Positions 60,451 to 64,000 of a stretch of 64,000 nucleotides of DNA are shown here, piece after piece. The stretch is from Tenebrio molitor. Lineage: Eukaryota > Arthropoda > Insecta > Coleoptera > Tenebrionidae. The notes beneath the pieces are model-generated. The model was not told the origin of the DNA, did not search any database, and saw nothing but the letters and a program-made list of their open reading frames with translations. The position numbers and the translations under genes were made by a program. The DNA lies in assembly GCF_963966145.1 (NCBI RefSeq), contig NC_091047.1:7254001-7318000 (forward strand). Reading direction: 5' to 3'. Numbering within the stretch: position 1 is the first letter of the stretch; each line of letters opens with the position of its first letter.

Positions 60451-60748
60451 GCCAGAAATTAAATTAGTCAAAAGCTTTCGGGGTGATGACCCAACACACC
60501 ATTTCTAAATTTACGAAAGCGAGATGGATACGGCTCAAATATTTGGGTAATGGATACGGGGAAAAAACACATTCAATTAGATCGGGTATGGAGATTAAAG
60601 CAACAACGCACTTGACAAGCTTTTTGGATTTAGATGCATATCGATAATTAATTAGGTGGGCACCGAAAATATAGGCGAGTCATGATTTTGCCGACACTCG
60701 GAGACATCCAAACCCCTAATCTGTACAACAGCAAGTACATAATACATT

Positions 60749-61128
60749 TTTTGAAGTCACTACCTTCAAAATGATATTTCGCAACCGCAAACGTAGATTT
60801 TACGCACTAGTGCTTCAAAATCATCCAAAAAGCATTCGCCTTTTTGAGCATTCCCAAAATAATTTGACTTGATAATAATAAAATCTGGTTTACAAAACTC
60901 CATTTTTCCAATTTGGATGTTGAAAATTTCGAAAGAGTGAAAATAAATCGGTATTAATTTGATTGACACTTTGGCATGGACAAGCGTCAACGATTCACAA
61001 AAGGTACACGACAGATTAGACATAAATGTTCGTTTCAAAAAATATGTACAAACTTCGATGTGCGAAGACGGCACATTCGCGCTCATGTGCGAAAAATGTC
61101 TTCTCGCACTCGGTTTGTAAATAACTAT
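60749..61128 (+). repeat. Interspersed repeat, CACTACCTTCAAAATGA family, copy 2
   Basis: Same ordered blocks as 30446-30702, longer, with extra sequence around 60866-60900 and 60955-61080. It includes TTTTACGCACTAGTGC and ends CACTCGGTTTGTAAATAACT. No terminal inverted repeats are evident, so the element class is unknown. Confidence 0.7.
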
Positions 61129-63257
61129 GCATTATGCTCACAAGTTGTTTTTCAACAAAGTTTTTTTTTTCAATTTTTCTCTTTCTTGTTACATATATGT
61201 ATTTTAAATTATTCCGTGATAATCTTGATTTTAGTCGGCAATTCTACGGAATTTGTTCCAAAAAGTTTTCATAATTTTGTTATACGTTCTGAAATATAAA
61301 AATCTATATAAAAAAAATACATATATAATCTTAAAAGTTGTCAATAAGTCTCCATGTTTGAGATATCTCTAGGTAATGGCCAAAAAGACGTTATTCCTAC
61401 AACTTGACAGATGAGTGAAAAGTAGCTTTAGAACTTTAAATACGTAAACACTGTAAGTGCAAAATGCAGGGAAAGTTCAGTGGAAACGAATTTCCTTTCG
61501 GCGTTTTTTTAGTAAATAAATATTTTATTATTGTATTTATTTATTTAAATGGAAGACAAAATACATACAAGAAAATGTTGCTCGAAAGAAAAAAAAAATA
61601 CCGACAAGAGACTAATGGACATGAAATTACAAACTAATGTAGTGAGCATTTAATGAAACAAGAACTGAAATAGAAAATTAGGTAGGTATAGGCAAATAAA
61701 AAAATAATTATTATAGAAAGGAAATGGAATATTAAAGACTGTAACATTATCCTCACAAGAGTAATAGAAAGAAATAATGTAGGTATAAAAGATGATAATA
61801 GTAACAATGGTAATAATTATTATCATTACTATTACTAATGAAAAATAAATACACCCTAGAAACCGTGTTCCTTTATACCGTGCGATCAACAATTATTTAG
61901 AATAAAAAAGACTTTGAGATTTTGGACGTAGGGCTAAATTTACTTCCGGTTCAGAGGTTCAGATTCTATGTATTTTTGGTTGCATACATATACCTACCTC
62001 TTTCAATTTAAATTTGGAAATTTTTGCTGAAACTCGGCCAAACAGGCAATAGCGTTGTATGTCTATTTTTCGTTATTAAAAACACCATTACTAAAGTAAG
62101 ACTCAATGATGAATCTTTTACGTTCTTTCAAAATTACTGTAAGAAACGCTGTTTAGGATTCTCATGAGTATTGTTTTTGTTTATGTTAAGTTGTTTGCTT
62201 ATTTTCTTATTGTTGTTTTTCTACTGTTAAATAGTGCTATATTTGCCGTTAATAAACCTATTAATGTTCTGAAATAAAAACCAATTTTGCGTTAAAATTT
62301 GATTGATAGTGTTTGACGTTTATTAGCAGAGATACGAAAAATCTGGCATTGTCAAAGACATCTAAGTAATTGTTGATCTCACTGTGACAGGAAGATAAAT
62401 TAAGTGTGAATGTTAATCAGAAATGTTTAATGTAACAGGAACATTATAAAGAAGAAAGAAAAAAAAAGCAAGAACATTCAAAATAAAATGGAAAAATATG
62501 AAGGAATAAAATTTGTTAAATGTTGGCCAAGGGTTTATGACATTTTACAATTTCAACAATGCATCAAACATTAACGACGAGAGCCTTTTATGCAATAGAA
62601 AAAATACAAATACATAAATGAATGCCAATCTATAAAGAATGAAGAAAGAAGGAATGAGAATAAAAGGAGAAAAAGAAACACCAAAATCTTTAATAATAAA
62701 AAATAAAAATAAATAATTGACTAAGCAAGTAAATCACTGAACGGAATCAAGTCTGTACATGTTAATCATCATTCGAAATCTTGTAAAACAGGAAAATAAA
62801 ATACATACCAATTAAAGAAACTTGTTACTTAAGATGCAAAACATAAATGTCAGAAAGAGAGGTTTAAATAAATTAATAATAAATGTAACAATCAAAAAGT
62901 AAAGAAGAAAACATTTTCAACAACACCAGACTTTTGTATACAAAGAGAATAATAACTAGAAGATATAAAAATTGCAAATATAAGTGGTACAAGAGAGAAG
63001 AAAGAATGAGATAAACGAATTTTATCTGCTCAAAAACATTCGCCTTTCGTCTTAAAATTCGTCTTCATTCAATTATACCATAAATAGCTTAGCTATTAAA
63101 TAAACACTGTACAAGTAAAAAAAGTAGAAAAAGAACCAACAAGATAAAAGCTTGGAAATAATAAATAGTTTGTAAGAATCCAAATGCCGTTCAAGCTATA
63201 ACATATAGCACATAAACATATGTTGAAATGTAATATAACAAATAATAATAATACGGA
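61129..63257. other. A-rich DNA on the plus strand
   Basis: From about 61540 the plus strand is strikingly A/G-rich (AAGAAAGAAAAAAAAAGC and similar), the mirror of the T-rich stretch at 56100-58740. No open frame of note. It may be the eroded body of an A-rich retroelement. Confidence 0.35.
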
Positions 63258-63372
63258 GGCCCAACTACATACTATGAAAGCACTATCATCATTCGATCAG
63301 TGAACTTAAGCAACATCGAGCGCGGTCAGCATTTGGATGCGTGGCCACCAATGAAACCGCGTTCTGTTGTGA
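63258..63372 (+). pseudogene. 5S rRNA-derived sequence (pseudogene or SINE head)
   Basis: About 115 bp align along the length of a 5S rRNA. The start GCCCAACTACATACTATGAA corresponds to the 5S 5' end. TCGATCAGTGAACTTAAGCA then ACATCGAGCGCGG corresponds to the internal promoter (A box region). TTTGGATGCGTGGCCACC corresponds to the C box, and ACCGCGTTCTGTTGTGAC to the 3' end. Several positions conserved in real 5S genes are changed (GGATGC for GGATGG, GTGGCC for GTGACC), so this is not a normal gene copy. It lies alone, after an (AAT)n run, in A-rich DNA. 5S-derived SINEs are known in animals, and retrotransposed 5S copies are the main alternative. Confidence 0.8.
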
Positions 63373-64000
63373 CTTCATAGCGGCATTATTTGATTTTAGT
63401 ATTGTCTGTAATCCGTAATGTTGTATGAATAAATTCCGACCGGATGTTCTTTAAAAATTCAAAATATATCATAGTATAAGGAAGTATAAGAAAATTGTAA
63501 TTACTTGACAAAAATATCTGTAACAAATAATAAATCCGGCCTCGATGCTGTGTCCCTTTTATAATTGTAATACTTTAATACTCTATTTATTGCATTTATT
63601 TTGACTCGCAAATACAGAGGAATAAATATGAATAGAAACAACGCAGAACCAAAATCAGATGAGCAATTCTATGTAGCAAAAAATATTTACGATTTCCTTC
63701 TTTTTAATGTAATTTAATGAGTAAACATGTGAGTCACAACTCTCAGAAAATCGGAAATTTAACTAAATTTTCGTCGATAAAGAAATAACGTAAACTATGA
63801 CATAATAAAGAAAAAAACAATAATGAGAACAGTTTTGTTGATTTGGGGAAAAATTATATGCGGGAAAGATACTAAGGGAAATTTTTAAAAGTAAGAATCC
63901 AGTGTTATCTACCAAGTAAGGATTTAGTGTAAGTGAACTGTTCGTTAAACATCTGTTACGCTATTCATACATGTTAAATAAAATACTGTGGCATCTTTGA
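63373..64000. other. A/T-rich end of window
   Basis: Follows the 5S-derived sequence directly. If that is a SINE head, the body would lie here, but no repeated partner exists in the window to define it. Confidence 0.35.

Noticed and set aside
1..64000. tRNA, snRNA, known microRNA or CRISPR features
   Set aside because: By eye I found no tRNA B-box in a cloverleaf setting, no U6-like sequence, no familiar insect microRNA seeds with hairpins, and no CRISPR-type repeat arrays; a covariance-model scan would be decisive.

Overview
The window looks like nuclear DNA from an insect, most likely a beetle. The grounds are an AT-rich background (many AATTAA and TTAATTA runs), very short introns of 40 to 56 bp, arthropod TATA plus TCAGT core promoters, insect-type low-complexity cuticular genes, many short TA-flanked inverted-repeat elements, and short TCAGG/TTAGG telomere-like runs. 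TCAGG is the telomere repeat of Tribolium and several other beetles. The species call is an inference. Nothing bacterial (operons, Shine-Dalgarno sites, CRISPR) is present.

Only two protein genes are well supported. Both are on the minus strand and are tandem paralogs: 19248-19935 (210 aa) and 23690-24906 (386 aa). Each has a 12-nt coding first exon (MRYI or MRFI), an intron of 55 or 56 bp, and one large second exon. The product is a signal peptide, a Gly/His-rich region and a conserved block of about 119 residues rich in VPVP, KPYPV and HHP motifs, ending in a Gly-rich tail with WH at the C-terminus. They resemble low-complexity cuticular or extracellular-matrix proteins. The core promoters, 5' leaders and intron positions match, so they look like one duplicated gene whose Gly-rich region has since expanded in the larger copy. 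Open frames read from an upstream ATG through the intron give wrong N-termini for both.

The rest is intergenic or intronic DNA rich in dead mobile elements. These include two copies of one purine-rich non-LTR retrotransposon (5595-6775 and 48330-49245, plus strand), the C-terminal end of another (57722-58310, minus), a reverse-transcriptase motif remnant (44600-44990), and two fragments of a mariner-like transposase with a DUF4817-like N-terminus (4448-4866 plus; 12420-12516 minus). There are several MITE families, including a nested cluster at 12518-13623, many fold-back elements, and a tandem repeat of about 93 bp at 34800-35246 whose units each contain a small hairpin. A 5S rRNA-derived sequence lies at 63258-63372.

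Scattered segments of 0.6 to 2.4 kb are clearly richer in G+C than their surroundings and have no convincing coding content (for example 3451-4240, 14881-15800, 26091-26880, 34441-36900, 42001-43250, 53700-54375 and 59250-60450). They are candidates for conserved regulatory DNA, but conservation cannot be seen from one sequence. A possible two-exon gene end at 22355-22748 is weak and unrecognised.
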